Below, piece after piece: positions 6,444-7,367 of a stretch of DNA of 7,367 nucleotides. Origin of the DNA: Rickettsia typhi (lineage in GTDB: Bacteria > Pseudomonadota > Alphaproteobacteria > Rickettsiales > UBA1997); NCBI GenBank assembly GCA_945903615.1, contig CAMDOL010000070.1:1-7367 (forward strand), written 5' to 3'. The notes under the pieces are model-generated. The model made no database searches and was not told where the DNA came from. It saw only the letters and a program-made list of their open reading frames with translations. The translations under genes were made by a program, and so were the position numbers. Numbering within the stretch: position 1 is the stretch's first letter; the number at the start of each line of letters is the position of its first letter.

Positions 6444-7265
6444 ATGACTCAAATAAAAATCGCCTCGTGGAATGTGAACTCAATCAATGCTCGTTTGGAA
6501 AACTTATTATTTTGGCTGAAAGAAACCAAGCCTGATGTGGTTTTGTTGCAGGAAATTAAATGCGAAGAAAATAATTTTCCGCTGCAACCAATCACTGATT
6601 TGGGTTATAATGTCGCAATTTTTGGGCAAAAAAGTTATAATGGTGTGGCGATTCTTTCTAAATTTCCGCTGCAAGATGTAATAAAAAATTTAGACAAAAA
6701 CGATCCCCAATCCAGATATATCGAGGCTTTAATTTGCGTTCCAGATCAGGCAATAAGAGTTGCTTCAATTTATGTTCCTAATGGCGGTGCAGAATTATTA
6801 CCAAATCAAAAAGCAAATGAGAGTGATAAATTTTTGTATAAGATGAAGTTTTTTAATCAAATTCACAACCACTTACAAAGCCTTTTAAAGCATAATGAAA
6901 TTGCGGTCTTTGGCGGTGATTATAATGTGGCGGCAAATGATATTGATGTTTATGATCCAATCAGCTTAAAAAATACCGTTTGTTTTCACCTTGATGAACA
7001 AAAAAAATTCCGCCAAATTTTAAATCTAGGTTATTTAGATAGTTTTAGAATCGCTAATCCCAACACACAAAATTTTAGCTGGTGGGATTATCGTGGTAAT
7101 TGTTGGGCTTATAATAAAGGAATGCGGATTGACTACTTACTCACTTCGCCAAAAGCTACAGATTGTTTAACTTCTGCTTTTATGGATGATAAAATGATGA
7201 TGGAGAGAACTAAACCCTCAGATCATTGCCCAGTAGTTGTCACCTTAGATTTAAGGAACCTCTGA
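6444..7265 (+). CDS. xth: Exodeoxyribonuclease III (AP endonuclease)
   Basis: ExoIII-family enzymes cleave DNA at abasic sites and remove 3' blocking groups in base-excision repair. The 273-residue protein is near the E. coli length (268). The metal and catalytic set is complete: N10 in ASWNVNSINAR, E37 in LLQEIK, Y110 in SIYVPNG, D159 and N161 in GGDYNVA, D230 in MRIDYLL and D260-H261 in SDHCPVV. The SWWDYRG segment (212-218) is also typical. ATG 6444 puts the first motif at the expected place. The final residues Arg-Asn-Leu and the TGA (7263-7265) fall in or next to the terminal repeat of the element starting at 7255. The original C-terminus was therefore replaced, but everything through VVVTLDL is native and function is probably kept. 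The gene stands alone between two copies of the same mobile repeat. Confidence 0.96.
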   Translation: MTQIKIASWNVNSINARLENLLFWLKETKPDVVLLQEIKCEENNFPLQPITDLGYNVAIFGQKSYNGVAILSKFPLQDVIKNLDKNDPQSRYIEALICVPDQAIRVASIYVPNGGAELLPNQKANESDKFLYKMKFFNQIHNHLQSLLKHNEIAVFGGDYNVAANDIDVYDPISLKNTVCFHLDEQKKFRQILNLGYLDSFRIANPNTQNFSWWDYRGNCWAYNKGMRIDYLLTSPKATDCLTSAFMDDKMMMERTKPSDHCPVVVTLDLRNL

Positions 7266-7269
7266 ACAA

Positions 7270-7367
7270 CTAAAACAATGTTTTAGAAAAATTGATCTTT
7301 CTGGTCTTTTTTGGCATAAATTCCATTATTTTTGGTGAAATATGGAAATATTCCACCAAAAAGTAAT
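7270..7367 (-). CDS. Possible transposase C-terminus (partial)
   Basis: On the minus strand a frame is open from the window edge to a TAG at 7272-7270, giving at least 31 codons: YFLVEYFHISPKIMEF followed by MPKKTRKINFSKTLF. The stop lies inside the terminal inverted repeat, as is common for transposase genes that fill their IS. No catalytic motif (such as the last Glu of a DDE triad) can be identified in so short a piece, so the function rests on position alone. The stop lies four bases from the convergent xth stop. Confidence 0.4.
   Translation of the reverse strand, partial: YFLVEYFHISPKIMEFMPKKTRKINFSKTLF
7329..7362. repeat. Long hairpin near the right edge
   Basis: TTTTTGGTG-A-AATAT (7329-7343) pairs with ATATT-C-CACCAAAAA (7348-7362): 14 of 15 base pairs around a GGAA loop, with one A/C mismatch. 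It lies in the part of the IS copy that is absent from the 94-bp derivative. It is too AT-rich for a strong terminator. It could be a subterminal structure of the IS or a palindrome within the coding frame. Confidence 0.7.

Larger units (their letters stand above)
7255..7367 (-). mobile_element. Partial insertion sequence (one end), running off the window
   Basis: The element starts with GGAACCTCTGAACAACTAAA, the same terminal repeat as the 94-bp element, again preceded by TTAA (7251-7254). Bases 7257-7321 match the reverse complement of 6315-6379 without mismatch. The copies diverge from 7322 onward, where this one continues into an open minus-strand frame. It is therefore likely the 3' end of a full IS oriented on the minus strand, with the 94-bp copy its deletion derivative. 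The other end and most of the transposase lie beyond the window, so length and family cannot be stated. Confidence 0.65.

Noticed and set aside
7342..7367. Plus-strand ATG (MEIFHQKV...) as the start of a transposase
   Set aside because: It arises within a hairpin and has no ribosome binding site. The minus-strand frame is longer, ends in the terminal repeat and is preserved in the 94-bp copy, so it explains the data better.

Overview
The window is AT-rich, tightly packed bacterial DNA. Protein style (alphaproteobacterial-type MetK and RluC), low GC, one-base gene junctions, a CcmB haem-exporter subunit and small insertion elements suggest an alphaproteobacterium, possibly a Rickettsiales-like or other host-associated lineage. 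That placement is an inference from protein character; no rRNA or marker tree is available here.

Layout. (1) 9-2306 (+): metE, cobalamin-independent methionine synthase, complete with all zinc ligands. (2) 2307-2356: a short convergent gap with a 10-bp hairpin. (3) 2357-2992 (-): ccmB, convergent with metE. (4) 3017-6154 (+): a four-gene run with almost no spacing, made of an outer-membrane beta-barrel protein, metK (S-adenosylmethionine synthetase), crcB (fluoride channel) and an rluC-type 23S rRNA pseudouridine synthase. The junctions are 1 nt, a 1-nt overlap and 0 nt, so this is very probably one transcript. A candidate promoter for it lies inside the 5' part of the divergent ccmB. (5) 6155-6443: a 289-bp gene-poor stretch holding a hairpin, four 12-bp tandem repeats that read as a Lys/Ser/Ala-rich mini-ORF, a 94-bp element with 21-bp terminal inverted repeats, and a TATAAT box. 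(6) 6444-7265 (+): xth, exonuclease III. (7) 7255-7367: the end of what looks like a larger insertion sequence on the minus strand, running out of the window.

MetE and MetK cover the last steps from homocysteine to methionine to S-adenosylmethionine, so the organism appears able to make its own SAM. CcmB belongs to cytochrome c maturation, CrcB to fluoride detoxification, RluC to ribosome maturation and XthA to base-excision repair. These are ordinary housekeeping genes.

The most interesting part is 6220-7367. The 94-bp element at 6288-6381 shares 65 identical bases, in inverted orientation, with the sequence starting at 7257. The second copy is continuous with an open minus-strand frame whose last 15 codons also survive in the small copy. 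The simplest reading is a full IS at the right edge and an internally deleted, MITE-like derivative upstream, bracketing xth. The end of the IS supplies the last codons and stop of xth, and the small copy supplies the end of the Lys-rich mini-ORF. I see no clear evidence of a wholly new biological system in the window.
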